Below, piece by piece: positions 50,145-59,362 of a stretch of DNA of 64,000 bases; the stretch's first letter is position 1, and every line of letters begins with the position of its first letter. Where the stretch lies: contig NZ_JABWGN010000002.1 in NCBI RefSeq assembly GCF_013363975.1, positions 682,001 through 746,000 on the forward strand. The letters are read 5' to 3'. The position numbers were made by a program, and so were the translations under genes. The notes below the pieces were generated by a model. That model was not told where the DNA came from. It made no database searches and worked only from the letters and a program-made list of their open reading frames with translations. The DNA is from Nonomuraea montanisoli (GTDB taxonomy: Bacteria > Actinomycetota > Actinomycetes > Streptosporangiales > Streptosporangiaceae).

Positions 50145-50588
50145 ATGGACACCCCGCGAACCAGAGCGGACCGCACACCCGTCCAGATCGCCGCACTCAT
50201 CGTCGGAGCGGTGTTCCTGCTGGTGGGCGTGCTGGGCTTCATCCCGGGCATCACCACGCACTACAGCGCCATCGCCTTCGCCGGTCACCACTCCGGGGCG
50301 TTGCTGATCGGCGTGTTCCAGGTGTCGATCCTGCACAACATCGTCCACCTGCTGTTCGGCATCGCCGGCATCGTGCTGTCCCGCACCTGGAGCGGGGCGC
50401 GCGGGTTCCTGATCGGCGGCGGGGTCATCTACCTGCTGCTGTGGATCTACGGGCTGATCGTCACCAAGACCAGCGCGGCCAACTTCGTGCCGCTGAACAC
50501 GGCCGACGACTGGCTGCACTTCCTGCTCGGCATCGTGATGATCGCGCTCGGCTTCCTGCTGGCGCGCCGTCCGGCCCTCACCAGGTGA
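50145..50588 (+). CDS. DUF4383 membrane protein
   Basis: 147 residues with four transmembrane helices: VQIAALIVGAVFLLVGVLGFIPG near 13, a VSILHNIVHLLFGIAGIVLS segment near 60, then two more, ending in ADDWLHFLLGIVMIALGFLLAR. The GFIPG and HNxVHLxFG motifs are diagnostic of DUF4383. Function unknown. GAGGGAGG precedes the ATG. Its end overlaps the convergent GT2 gene by 11 bp. Confidence 0.85.
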   Translation: MDTPRTRADRTPVQIAALIVGAVFLLVGVLGFIPGITTHYSAIAFAGHHSGALLIGVFQVSILHNIVHLLFGIAGIVLSRTWSGARGFLIGGGVIYLLLWIYGLIVTKTSAANFVPLNTADDWLHFLLGIVMIALGFLLARRPALTR

Positions 50589-51741
50589 ATCCGCCCCGGC
50601 CGGGGCCGAGCGGCTCCGGCCGGCGGCGCAGCGACCGCACGCTGTGCGCGGCGCGTCTCAGCCTGCGCCCCGCGTACGGCACGCCGCCGCCCAGCGCGGC
50701 GCCCACCGCCAGCCAGGCGCACGTGGCCCGCTCCAGCACCCACACCGGGGCGAACAGCGACGCGGTCCACGGGAACACCCGGCGGCCGCCGGCTCTGCGC
50801 CTGCCCGCCTCCGCAAGCCCCACCGCCAGCCCGGCGGCCACGGCCAGCGTCCCGAACCGGCGCCGCGCCAGCCCGGCCGCCGCCGCGGGCAGCACGGACA
50901 GGAACACCGCCAGGCGCGCGGGCTGCGCCAGGTCGTCGTACGCCTGCCGTACGCGCTGGGACCAGAACCGGGAGACGTCCGGCGGCAGGCGGCGCACGTA
51001 CAGGCCGGGGGCGTGGTACTCGACGCCGCCCCGGGCGCGGACGGTGCGGATCAGCTCCAGGTTCTCGAACAGCACGTCGCCGTCGTAGCCGCCCATCGCC
51101 CAGAAGAAGGAGCGCCGGACCCCGAACGTCCCCGGGTAGTCGGCGCCGAGGGCCCGGTTGAGCAGCGTGCGGGCGGTGTCCCAGCGGGCGTGCCAGGGGA
51201 GCGGGTCGAAGTGGTTCTGCGGCCGGACCAGGTCGGCCCCGGCCAGCAGGGCGTCCATCCCGGCCAGGGCGGCGGGCTCGTAGCGGACGTCGTCGTCGGC
51301 GATCACCACGTGCTGCGCGCGGGCCAGCCGCAGGCCCGTCGTCACGCCGTTCACCTTGCCGTTGGCGAACCGGAGTCCGGGATCGGGACGCACGTGCGTC
51401 ACCAGCCCGCGCCAGCGCTCGGCGTGCCGGTCGAACAGCTCGTCCCTGCTGCCGTCCACGACGATCACCCGCGCCTGCCGGGACAGCTCGCGCAGGTACG
51501 CGGTCAGCTCCTCCAGGCCCTCGTCACCGTCCCAGCGCAGGGGCAGCACGTAGTCGAGCCCGTGCCGATCCGCCGAGCCGGCCACGCGAGCCAGGACCGG
51601 CACGGGCGTCGAGCCGGGCGCGGGCGTCATGCCGGCCGCCGTGCCGGGCGCGGGCGTCGTGCCGTTCATGGGGGTCGCGCCGGCCTCGCCCGGTCCGCGG
51701 GTCTGGCGGGGCGTGCGGGTGAGACGGGTCATGCGGCTCAT
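50578..51741 (-). CDS. Family 2 glycosyltransferase with C-terminal membrane segment
   Basis: 387 residues. After a Pro/Ala/Thr-rich N-terminal tail (about 1-45, repeated TPAPG), the GT-A domain has YVLPLRW, VIVVDGSRDEL near 95, VIADDDVRYEP (the DxD metal site) near 150, NRALGADYPGTFGVRR and FENLELIRTVRARGG. A hydrophobic C-terminal stretch (about 290-360) suggests membrane anchoring. The ATG overlaps the stop of the iron-enzyme gene (ATGA). Last gene of a three-gene minus-strand operon. Confidence 0.82.
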   Translation of the reverse strand: MSRMTRLTRTPRQTRGPGEAGATPMNGTTPAPGTAAGMTPAPGSTPVPVLARVAGSADRHGLDYVLPLRWDGDEGLEELTAYLRELSRQARVIVVDGSRDELFDRHAERWRGLVTHVRPDPGLRFANGKVNGVTTGLRLARAQHVVIADDDVRYEPAALAGMDALLAGADLVRPQNHFDPLPWHARWDTARTLLNRALGADYPGTFGVRRSFFWAMGGYDGDVLFENLELIRTVRARGGVEYHAPGLYVRRLPPDVSRFWSQRVRQAYDDLAQPARLAVFLSVLPAAAAGLARRRFGTLAVAAGLAVGLAEAGRRRAGGRRVFPWTASLFAPVWVLERATCAWLAVGAALGGGVPYAGRRLRRAAHSVRSLRRRPEPLGPGRGGFTW

Positions 51742-52883
51742 GCGGTGCTCGCCACCGCACTCTCCGCGCCTGCCGTCCCCGCACTCTTCGCGCCGGCCGT
51801 CCCCGCGCTGTCCGCGCAGGCCTCGAGCGGCTCCAGGGAGGACGCCCCGCGCCGCCAGCACCCCAGCACGTGCTCCGACCACAGCCGCTCCACCTCCAGG
51901 GCGCACGCCGCCCCGTACAGGATGTCGCCCGCCAGCGACGGGTCCTGCGCGGCCAGGCCCGCGCACAGGTCGTGCGCGGCGATCTGCTCGTGGACGGCGT
52001 CGGCCTGCACGTGCTCGTCGAAGAACCGGGCCGTCGCCGCGTCGCCGCCGAGCCGCCGCAGGCCCTCGGCGTACTGCCGGTTCGGCAGCGAGGACGTCAT
52101 CTCCAGCGCCGCGAGATGCCCGGCCGCGGCGCCCCGCAGCCTGCGGTGCAGCCCGAACAGCGACATCACGTTGGACACCGCCAGCGTGACGCCGGGAACC
52201 CGGTCCAGGTAGGCGCCGTAGGAGTCGTCCAGGCCGAGGCCCCGCATGGTGACCCGGAACAGCTCCGCGTGCATCCGCTCCGTCCGGCCGCCGCCGTACT
52301 CGTCGGACTGGATCTCCACCAGCGCCGCCTTCGGGCCGCCGCGCAGCCGGGGGATCGCCCACGTGTGCGGGTCGGCCTCCTTGAGGTGGTACACCGAGCG
52401 GTGCGCCACGAACTCGCGGAACTGGCCCAGATCGGCCTGGCGCCGCAGGAACGCCGCCATCGACGGCCCCCCGCCGGGCGCGGTCAGCTCGGCCAGCGCC
52501 GCCCGCACCCCGCCCGGAGGCACGTCCGGCGGGCGCGGCACCGCCCGCGCCAGGGCCCGCTCGAAGCGCCGTTCGAGGACGGCCCGGAAGGCCAGCAGCG
52601 ACGGCTCCCACTCCCAGCGCGGATCGACGCCGTCGAAACCCTGGTAGTGCAGCTCGTAGCAGGTGAACAGGGCGAGCTGGAGGTCCGCGTCGCCCAGCTC
52701 GCACGCCACCCGGGCAGACCCTCCCTCCGGCGCGGAGGAGGCGGCGAACGCGTCACCCGCCCACGAGCCCAGGAACGGGCCGGTGAAGGGATGCTCGCCC
52801 GTCGGCGGGTCCAGGGACGGGGCTGCGGCGAGGCGGGCGAACAGGGCCGCAGTGACGGGCCCGCGGGGACGCGGCAGGCGCAT
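51738..52883 (-). CDS. Haem-oxygenase-like iron-containing redox enzyme (HDO type)
   Basis: 381 residues, mostly helical. The probable iron-ligand motifs are ELHYQGFDG (about 78), HRSVYHLKEADPHTWAIPRL (about 160), VEIQSDEYGGGRTERMHAELF (about 188) and FFDEHVQADAVHEQIA (about 290), spread as in HDO oxygenases/oxidases. The C-terminus carries a degenerate SAGTAGA repeat. HDO enzymes perform oxidations such as decarboxylation or N-hydroxylation. The substrate here is unknown. ATG chosen over the GTG one codon earlier; it overlaps the methyltransferase stop (TGATG). Confidence 0.78.
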   Translation of the reverse strand: MRLPRPRGPVTAALFARLAAAPSLDPPTGEHPFTGPFLGSWAGDAFAASSAPEGGSARVACELGDADLQLALFTCYELHYQGFDGVDPRWEWEPSLLAFRAVLERRFERALARAVPRPPDVPPGGVRAALAELTAPGGGPSMAAFLRRQADLGQFREFVAHRSVYHLKEADPHTWAIPRLRGGPKAALVEIQSDEYGGGRTERMHAELFRVTMRGLGLDDSYGAYLDRVPGVTLAVSNVMSLFGLHRRLRGAAAGHLAALEMTSSLPNRQYAEGLRRLGGDAATARFFDEHVQADAVHEQIAAHDLCAGLAAQDPSLAGDILYGAACALEVERLWSEHVLGCWRRGASSLEPLEACADSAGTAGAKSAGTAGAESAVASTA

Positions 52884-53626
52884 CACGCCTCCCCGGTCAG
52901 CCGGTAGACCGACACGTGCGCCCGGCTGTCGTCGCCGAACGGCGCGCCCTCCCAGTCGGCCCAGCGCGACTCCAGCGTCATGCCGGCCAGGCGGCCCATC
53001 AGGTCCAGCTCGGCGGGCCAGGCGTAGCGGTGGTTGGCGGGCAGCAGCCGCAGCCCCTCATCCGTCATGCGGACGCGGGTCGTGTACATCATCTGGGTGG
53101 CGGGCGCCAGGCGGGCGGCCTCGGCGGTGACGGCCTCCTCCGACAGGGACAGCAGCCGCAACGCCGGCCCGCGCGCGAAACCGCTCAGATCCGGCACCCA
53201 CGCCTCCACCACGAACCGGCCGCCCGGCTCCAGATGCCCGGCCGCGTTGCGGAAGCACTCCACCTGGGCGTCCTGGGACGGCAGCGCGAAGATCGTGTTC
53301 GCGGTCAGGACCACCAGGGCGAACCGGCCCTCGACCCGGGTGGCCGAGAAGTCGCCGACGGCCACCGGGATGCGGTCGCCGCCCGGCTTGCGCCGCAGCT
53401 CCGCGACCATCTCCGGCGAGCCGTCCACACCCGCCACGGTCAGCCCCCGGGCCGCCAGGGGCAGTGCGAGGCGTCCCGTCCCGATCCCGAACTCCAGCAC
53501 CGGCCCGCCACCGGCCAGCCGGAACAGCCGCTCGACGGTCGCCTCGGTCGGCAGGTCCCGGGCGGTGGCGTCATAGATGTCGGCGATGCTCCGCCCGTAG
53601 GCGGAGGCGTCGAATGCTGCCGCCAT
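52883..53626 (-). CDS. Class I SAM-dependent methyltransferase
   Basis: 247 residues with a Rossmann-type methyltransferase fold. Motif I is VLEFGIGTGRLALPL (about 44-58), an acidic VAGVDGSPEMVAEL follows near 66, and LEPGGRFVVEAW is near 133. It starts the operon with the iron enzyme and GT2. A plausible role is O-, N- or C-methylation of the same product, but nothing here shows the substrate. Confidence 0.85.
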   Translation of the reverse strand: MAAAFDASAYGRSIADIYDATARDLPTEATVERLFRLAGGGPVLEFGIGTGRLALPLAARGLTVAGVDGSPEMVAELRRKPGGDRIPVAVGDFSATRVEGRFALVVLTANTIFALPSQDAQVECFRNAAGHLEPGGRFVVEAWVPDLSGFARGPALRLLSLSEEAVTAEAARLAPATQMMYTTRVRMTDEGLRLLPANHRYAWPAELDLMGRLAGMTLESRWADWEGAPFGDDSRAHVSVYRLTGEA

Positions 53627-53730
53627 GAGACCCCCGTCCCCTCATGTTTCCGCAGGTGAAGTGCTGCCCGCGCGGTTCCGGGGCAAACTCGGCCGACCCG
53701 GGGTGGGGAACTGCCCGAGGGCGGAAAGGG

Positions 53731-53766
53731 GGACGCCCCGCGACGGGGTGCCGTCGCGGGGCGTCC
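53731..53766 (-). terminator. Hairpin terminator of the CAP-domain gene
   Basis: Perfect 14-bp stem GGACGCCCCGCGAC (53731-53744) / GTCGCGGGGCGTCC (53753-53766) with an 8-nt loop, 17 bp beyond the stop codon of the minus-strand CAP gene. Confidence 0.8.
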
Positions 53767-53782
53767 TTCGGGGGTGGGGCGG

Positions 53783-54796
53783 TCAGCGTGCCGCGAAGTC
53801 CTGGGTCCAGTAGATCTGGCCCTTGGAGTTCTTGGCCGCGCCGACACCGATGAGGGTGTACTTGCAGTTCATGATGTTGGCCTTGTGGCCGGAGCTGTTC
53901 ATCCACGCCTCGACCACGGAGGCCGGGCTCGGCTGGCCCATGGCGATGTTCTCGGCCCAGCCCGTGCCGCCGGTGAAGCCGGCGCCGCGGATGCGGTCCA
54001 TGAAGCTGCGGCCGTCCTTGGAGGTGTGGCTGAAGTAGCCCTGCGCCGCCATGTCGGCCGAGTGGTCGTAGGCGGCCTTGTGCAGCTGCGGGTCGTGCTT
54101 GAGCGGCTGGCAGCCGCCCTTGGCCCGCTCGGCGTTGGTCAGCCGGACGACCTCGTTCTCCTCCGTGCTGCCGACCGTGCCGGACGTCGAGGTGGAGGTG
54201 GGGGTCGGCTTCGTGGTGGCCGTACGGGTCGGCGTCGGGGTCACCGTCCTGGTCGGCGTCGCGGTCGCCGTACGGGTCGGCGTCGGGGACGCGGAGGACG
54301 TCGGCTTCGGCGACGGCGTCCGGGTCCCGCTGGGGGACGGGGAGACCGTGGCCGTGGCCGTGGCCGTCGCGGTGGCGGTCGCGGTGGAGCTCGACGTGGG
54401 CGACGGGGACGGCGTCGCCGCGGGGTCGCAGGTCAGCTTGACGGCCTTGGACTTGCCGCTGTTGCCGCGGTAGTCGGTGGCCGTCGCGTAGTAGGTGCCC
54501 GGCCTACAGGCCATGGAGATCGTCAGGTGGTTGACGCGGCCGCGCGCCGCGGCGCTCCTGACGACCGGGTCGTCGCCCGGCACGGCGCGCAGGATGCGGA
54601 CACGGACCAGCCCGGGGCGGGTGCAGTCCTCCCGGACGACCGACGCCTGGATCCGGCCGGCGGTGCTGAGGGTGGGCTCGTTGACGGTCAGGCGGCACGC
54701 GGCCAGGGACACCGACTCGGCGTGAGCGGTGGCCACGGGCGCGGAGAGCGCCGCGACGCTGACGAGGCCGGCGAGTACCCCTAGGGGTCTACGCAT
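53783..54796 (-). CDS. Secreted CAP/SCP-domain protein with Thr/Pro/Ser-rich linker
   Basis: 337 residues. A signal peptide ends AHA near residue 26. A beta-rich N-terminal module with paired cysteines follows (about 28-125). A low-complexity linker (about 127-205) is made of TPSPSP, TATATA and TPTRT repeats. The CAP domain (about 210-337) has LTNAERAKGGCQPL, HSADMAAQGYFSH and AENIAMG. Bacterial CAP proteins are extracellular; roles are poorly defined. GGAGGGAAACCCC precedes the ATG. The linker resembles flexible spacers between wall-bound and free modules. Confidence 0.85.
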   Translation of the reverse strand: MRRPLGVLAGLVSVAALSAPVATAHAESVSLAACRLTVNEPTLSTAGRIQASVVREDCTRPGLVRVRILRAVPGDDPVVRSAAARGRVNHLTISMACRPGTYYATATDYRGNSGKSKAVKLTCDPAATPSPSPTSSSTATATATATATATVSPSPSGTRTPSPKPTSSASPTPTRTATATPTRTVTPTPTRTATTKPTPTSTSTSGTVGSTEENEVVRLTNAERAKGGCQPLKHDPQLHKAAYDHSADMAAQGYFSHTSKDGRSFMDRIRGAGFTGGTGWAENIAMGQPSPASVVEAWMNSSGHKANIMNCKYTLIGVGAAKNSKGQIYWTQDFAAR

Positions 54797-54947
54797 ATGG
54801 GGTTTCCCTCCAGTTTTGCGGTAAGGCTGGATGGACTCCGCATTCTGTCGGGATCTAACAGCCGTGTCATGAAATTCCGGATATTTGGGTGACCAGAAGA
54901 GATCAGAGAGACCCAGGGGGTGGTCCGCGGCGCGGCCCGGAGCGGCC

Positions 54948-54959
54948 TACGATGTGATC
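54948..54959 (+). promoter_or_regulatory. -10 element of a leaderless promoter for the LacI gene
   Basis: TACGAT (54948-54953), 6 nt, then GTG at 54960, without a ribosome site. This decides the start of the LacI gene. Confidence 0.5.
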
Positions 54960-56015
54960 GTGACCAGCAGCCCCCGGCGTGTGGCGCGCGCGTCCGCCCG
55001 TGGCGGGGCCGTCCCCAGCATCCGCGACGTCGCCGCCGCCGCGGGCGTGTCCCACCAGACCGTCTCGCGCGTCCTCAACGACTCGCCCCGGGTGAGCGCC
55101 GAGACCCGCGCCGCGGTGCTCGCCGCCATCGACCGGCTCGGCTTCCGCCCCAACCGCGCCGCGCGCGCCCTCGGCCTCGGCCGCGCCCACGGCGTGACCG
55201 TCGTCATGTCCGACACCATGCTGTACGGCTACGCCTCGACGCTCCAGGGCATCGAGGAGGCGGCCAGGGTGGAGGGCATGGCCGTGGGGGTGCGCGTCGT
55301 CGAGTCCGACACGCCGGGCGACGTCAAGCAGACCGTCGACTACGTCAGTGACCCCAGCGCGGGAGCCGTGGTGGTCATCGCGTTCGACCCGTCGGGCACG
55401 GCGGTGCTGGAGGCGCTGCCCCCGCACCTGCCCGCGGTCGCCGCCACCGAACCGGCCGCCCCCGACACGGGCCGGGTCGCTCTCGCCCTCGACGAGCGCG
55501 GCGCCGCCGCCGACGCCACCGGGCACCTGCTCGCGCTCGGTCACCGCACCGTCCATCACGTCGCGATCCCCTCGGAGGGCCGCTCCGGCGGGCGCCAGGC
55601 GGGCTGGCACGACGCGCTGCGGCGGGCGGGCGCCCCGGTGCCCGAGGTCATCGACTGCGGCTGGGACGTCGCCGGCGCCTACGAGGCGGGCCGGCGCCTG
55701 CTGGCCGACGACCCCGAGGTGACGGCCGTGCTGTGCGGCAACGACGACATCGCGCAGGGCGTGCGCCGGGCCCTGTACGACGCGGGCAAGGACGTACCGG
55801 GGGACGTGAGCATCGTCGGCTTCGACGACATCCCGGGCTGCGCGTACTGGACGCCGGCGCTGACGACGGTGCGGATGGACTTCGCGGGCCTGGGCAAGGC
55901 GTGCTTCCGGGCGGCGGTGGCCGAACTCCTGGGACAGCCGCAGCCCACCCTCACCCTGACCCCGCCCAGCCTGATCATCCGCGAGTCCACAGCCGCTCCC
56001 CGCTCCCCGCGCTGA
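54960..56015 (+). CDS. LacI-family transcriptional regulator
   Basis: 351 residues from GTG 54960 (an upstream start at 54885 would add an unconserved tail). The helix-turn-helix is IRDVAAAAGVSHQTVSRVLN (about 19-38) with hinge FRPNRAARALG. The effector domain ends in VSIVGFDDIPGCAYWTPALT and LIIREST, the usual LacI C-terminus. Likely ligand is a sugar. The closest candidate targets are the GH36/sugar ABC genes from 57183, which have palindromic operators. Confidence 0.9.
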   Translation: MTSSPRRVARASARGGAVPSIRDVAAAAGVSHQTVSRVLNDSPRVSAETRAAVLAAIDRLGFRPNRAARALGLGRAHGVTVVMSDTMLYGYASTLQGIEEAARVEGMAVGVRVVESDTPGDVKQTVDYVSDPSAGAVVVIAFDPSGTAVLEALPPHLPAVAATEPAAPDTGRVALALDERGAAADATGHLLALGHRTVHHVAIPSEGRSGGRQAGWHDALRRAGAPVPEVIDCGWDVAGAYEAGRRLLADDPEVTAVLCGNDDIAQGVRRALYDAGKDVPGDVSIVGFDDIPGCAYWTPALTTVRMDFAGLGKACFRAAVAELLGQPQPTLTLTPPSLIIRESTAAPRSPR

Positions 56016-56246
56016 CCCTCGAGATCGGCGGAGGGAGCGCGCGATCGACCGCCCCGAACGGCCGGCGTCCCCGGTGGGAGGGGCTCATCGTCACCGCCTC
56101 ACTGGCGGGCCTGCGGACCGTCACCCGACCGGACTCGTCCGCCGCCCGCGCGCCCCCGCCTGGTCGCCGACCCGCCCGTCCACCGGCCGGATCCGGGCCT
56201 GCGCGGCCCCCGCCACCTCCCGGTCACCTTCGACGCGATCGTCCCC
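56016..56246. other. Gene-free stretch after the LacI gene
   Basis: 230 bp between convergent genes, very GC-rich. It holds no frame with a ribosome site and no strong hairpin that I could see; the 15-bp repeats described next begin at its right edge. Confidence 0.4.
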
Positions 56247-56321
56247 CAGCGGCTCAGGTCCCAGCGGCTCAGGTCTCAGCGGCGCAGATCCGAGCAGCTC
56301 AGGTCTCAGCGGCTCAGGCCG
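56247..56321. repeat. Five 15-bp tandem repeats at the 3' end of the DUF1345 gene
   Basis: CAGCGGCTCAGGTC-type units at 56247, 56262, 56277, 56292 and 56307. The last overlaps the final codons and stop of the minus-strand gene; four more follow beyond the stop. Confidence 0.9.
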
Positions 56322-56971
56322 GCGACGAAGTTGATGGCGAGCGCGACGATGACCGTGCCGAACACGTACGACAGCAGGGCCTGGCGGAGCACGTTCGCCC
56401 GGAACGCGGCGGAGCGCAGCTCCGTGTCGGAGACCTGGAACGTCATGCCGACGGTGAAGGCCAGGTAGGCGAAGTCGGAGAACCGCGGCTGCGGCCCGGG
56501 TCCGGCGTCGTGGAAGTCCACCCCGCCGGCGCGACCCGAGTAGTACAGCCGCGCGTACCGCAACGTGTAGACGGTGTGCACCACCGCCCACGAGGCGATG
56601 ACGCTGACGACGGCGAGCCCGGTGTTCAGGACGACCGCGGACGTCTCGCCGGCGCCCCTGTGGACGATCATGTAGCCGACCGCCGCCAGGCTGGCCACCG
56701 CCGCCGTGAGCAGCAGCAGGTCCGCGCCCGCGCGCGGGGCGTCTTCCCGTACCGCGTCGGCGGCGGTCGCGGCGCCGTCGAGCCGGGCGATCCGCCACCA
56801 GGTCACGAGCAGGAACACCGTCGCCGCCACGTCCCAGGCGATCAACGGCACGTACGGCGGCGGCATCATCAGCGGGGCCACGGCGAGAGCCAGCACCCCG
56901 GCGGCGGCGGCGATCAGGGTGGTCCGGCGCGGCGAGATCCCGACCGGCCCTGACGTCCCCTTCGGCCGCAT
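56306..56971 (-). CDS. DUF1345 family membrane protein
   Basis: 221 residues, about five membrane helices. The family core HTVYTLRYARLYY followed by DFAYLAFTVGMTFQVSDT and a C-terminal FGTVIVALAINFVAGL are diagnostic for DUF1345. Function is unknown. The 3' end has been copied four times beyond the stop. Monocistronic. Confidence 0.88.
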   Translation of the reverse strand: MRPKGTSGPVGISPRRTTLIAAAAGVLALAVAPLMMPPPYVPLIAWDVAATVFLLVTWWRIARLDGAATAADAVREDAPRAGADLLLLTAAVASLAAVGYMIVHRGAGETSAVVLNTGLAVVSVIASWAVVHTVYTLRYARLYYSGRAGGVDFHDAGPGPQPRFSDFAYLAFTVGMTFQVSDTELRSAAFRANVLRQALLSYVFGTVIVALAINFVAGLSR

Positions 56972-57042
56972 CGCGGGTCACCACCCACCACTTTCCGACC
57001 TCCCTTCTCAGCCTACGGCTCCGGGCGACCCGACCATCGACG

Positions 57043-57182
57043 GCCTGGCGTCGTTCCCCTGCGGAAATGAGCCGGTAACGATCCGGCAAAGAAGGGTTCC
57101 TCTGGGTGCGTGTTACCGCTCACACTTACGCCAACGGAGTGGATGTGACCGGTCACATGACCGTAGCCGAGGAGTTGTGCCC
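57043..57182 (+). promoter_or_regulatory. Operator pair in the GH36 promoter region
   Basis: ATGTGACCGGTCACAT (57143-57158) is a perfect 16-bp palindrome 25 bp before the ATG. GTGTTACCGCTCACAC (57110-57125) is a two-mismatch version of the same palindrome. The centres are 33 bp apart, about three helical turns, as expected for cooperative LacI-type binding. Confidence 0.6.
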
Positions 57183-59339
57183 ATGCCCGCTGACGTGATC
57201 CAGACCTTGCGCTGGGGCCATGACGCCCTGACGGCGGTGGTGGAGATCCACCCCGACCGCCCCGTGGCGCTGCGGGGGCTGGCGGCGCCGGGCGGCAGGG
57301 CGGCGGGCGGGGCCGGCGCGCCGGCGCAGCCGCTGGTGGAGGTGCTAATCCCCGGCGCGGGCCGCCGGCGGGCGTCGCAGCGGCTCTCGGAGACCGCCGT
57401 GGGCTGCCGGCTGCGGTACGCGGGGGCCGAGCAGTCGCGGGAAGGCGGCTGGCACGTGCTGCGGCTCACCCTGCGTGACGACGGCACGGGCCTGGCCGCC
57501 GAGCTGACGCTTCGCTCGTACGAGGGCGTGTCCGCCTGCCAGGCCCAGGTCCGCGTGACGAACCAGGGGACGGCGCCGGTGCTGCTGCTGGGCGTCACCT
57601 CGTTCGCGGCGGGCTTCCTGGGCGGCCACCCCGGCGACCTCGACGTCCTGTACGCCGACAGCGAGTGGCTGGGGGAGGGCCGCTGGACCCGGCGGCCGCT
57701 CGGCGAGCTGGTCCCCGACCTCGGGCTCGACGGTCACGGGCAGCACGGCCGGGGCGCGTTCGCGCTGACCAGCTCGGGCACCTGGTCGAGCGGCCGGCAC
57801 GTGCCGATGGGCGGGCTGGTGGACCGGCGCACGGGCGAGGCGTGGGTGTGGCAGATCGAGCACAACGGCGCGTGGCGCTGGGAGCTGGGCGCCCGCCGGG
57901 ACGGCGTGTACGTCGCCGCGAGCGGCCCCACCGACCTCGACCACCAGTGGAGCCAGACACTGGCCCCCGGCGAGTCGTTCACCACGGTCCCCGTCTCCGT
58001 GGCCGTCTCCCCGCCCGCCGACGCCACCGACTCCCCGGACGAGACGGCCGCCGCGCGGCGCGCCGACGGTCTCGAAGGCGCCGTCGCCGCGCTCACCGCG
58101 CACCGCCGCGCGCTGCGCCGCCCGCACCCCGACCGCGCCACCCTGCCCGTCGTCTTCAACGACTACATGAACACCCTCATGGGCGACCCCACCACCGCCA
58201 AGCTGCTCCCGCTGATCGAGGCCGCAGCCTCCGCCGGGGCCGAGGTGTTCTGCGTGGACGCCGGGTGGTACGACGAGGACGGCGGCTGGTGGGACAGCGT
58301 CGGCGCCTGGCGGCCGTCCCGGACCCGCTTCCCCGGCGGCATCGAGGAGGTCCTCGGGCACATCAGGGCCCACGGCATGACCCCCGGCCTGTGGCTGGAG
58401 CCGGAGGTGATCGGCGTGCGCAGCCTGATGGCCGACGAGCTGCCCAAGGAGGCGTTCCTGCAGCGCGGCGGCGAGCGGGTCGTCGAGCACGGCCGCTACC
58501 ACCTGGACCTGCGTCACCCCGCCGCCGTCGAGCACCTCGACGGGGTGGTGGACCGGCTGGTGGGGGAGCTGGGCGTCGGCTACTTCAAGCTCGACTACAA
58601 CATCAACCCCGGCGCGGGCACCGACGTGGACGCCGGCAGCGCCGGCGCGGGCCTGCTCGCCCACAACCGCGCCCACCTGGCCTGGCTCGACGGCGTCCTC
58701 GACCGGTATCCGGCGCTGGTGCTGGAGAACTGCGCCTCGGGCGCGATGCGGATGGACTTCGCGATGCTGTCACGGCTGAACCTCCAGTCGACCAGCGACC
58801 AGCAGGACTTCCTCCGCTATCCGCCGATCGCCGTGGCCGCGCCGCTCGCCATGCCGCCGGAGCAGGCCGCCAACTGGGCCTACCCGCAGCCGGAGATGAC
58901 GGACGAGGAGGTCGCGTTCACGATGTGCACCGGCGTCCTCGGCCGGCTCTACCTGTCGGGCAACCTGCACGCCATGAGCCCGGAGCGGCTCGCCCTGGTC
59001 CGCGACGGGGTGCGGCTGCACCGGGCGCTGCGGCCGGACGTGGCGGCGTCGGCGCCGTGCTGGCCGCTGGGGCTGCCCCGCTGGGACGACCCGTGGTGCG
59101 CGCTCGGCCTGCGCGCCGGCGAGGTCACCCATGTGGGCGTGTGGCGGCGCCCCGGCGCGGACGAGAGGGTGGTCCTGTCGTTCCCGCACCTCGCCGGCCG
59201 GGACGTCCGGGTACGGGTGGCCTATCCCCGGCAGGCGTCCGGCTGGGAGCACTCCTGGAACCCGGCGACCGGCGAGCTGACCGTGACCACCGCCGTCGCC
59301 GCCCCCACCGCCCGCATCCTCCACCTTCGCCCTGAGTGA
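57183..59339 (+). CDS. GH36 alpha-galactosidase
   Basis: 718 residues, the normal GH36 length, no signal peptide. A beta-supersandwich N-domain (about 1-320) is followed by a TIM barrel and C-domain. The nucleophile is Asp471 (YFKLDYN) and the acid/base Asp539 (STSDQQD). VFNDYMNTLMGDPT, CVDAGWYDEDGGWW and LWLEPEVI are canonical. It cleaves terminal alpha-galactosides such as raffinose or melibiose. GAGGAG lies 9 nt before the ATG. Followed after 67 bp by a sugar ABC operon; operator palindromes lie upstream. Confidence 0.93.
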   Translation: MPADVIQTLRWGHDALTAVVEIHPDRPVALRGLAAPGGRAAGGAGAPAQPLVEVLIPGAGRRRASQRLSETAVGCRLRYAGAEQSREGGWHVLRLTLRDDGTGLAAELTLRSYEGVSACQAQVRVTNQGTAPVLLLGVTSFAAGFLGGHPGDLDVLYADSEWLGEGRWTRRPLGELVPDLGLDGHGQHGRGAFALTSSGTWSSGRHVPMGGLVDRRTGEAWVWQIEHNGAWRWELGARRDGVYVAASGPTDLDHQWSQTLAPGESFTTVPVSVAVSPPADATDSPDETAAARRADGLEGAVAALTAHRRALRRPHPDRATLPVVFNDYMNTLMGDPTTAKLLPLIEAAASAGAEVFCVDAGWYDEDGGWWDSVGAWRPSRTRFPGGIEEVLGHIRAHGMTPGLWLEPEVIGVRSLMADELPKEAFLQRGGERVVEHGRYHLDLRHPAAVEHLDGVVDRLVGELGVGYFKLDYNINPGAGTDVDAGSAGAGLLAHNRAHLAWLDGVLDRYPALVLENCASGAMRMDFAMLSRLNLQSTSDQQDFLRYPPIAVAAPLAMPPEQAANWAYPQPEMTDEEVAFTMCTGVLGRLYLSGNLHAMSPERLALVRDGVRLHRALRPDVAASAPCWPLGLPRWDDPWCALGLRAGEVTHVGVWRRPGADERVVLSFPHLAGRDVRVRVAYPRQASGWEHSWNPATGELTVTTAVAAPTARILHLRPE

Positions 59340-59362
59340 CACCCCATCGCCCCCCATGGGAT

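Noticed and set aside
57143..57158. TGTGACCGGTCACA as a CRP-type site
   Set aside because: The half-sites match TGTGA/TCACA but the spacer is 4 bp, not 6. A LacI- or GntR-type operator fits better.
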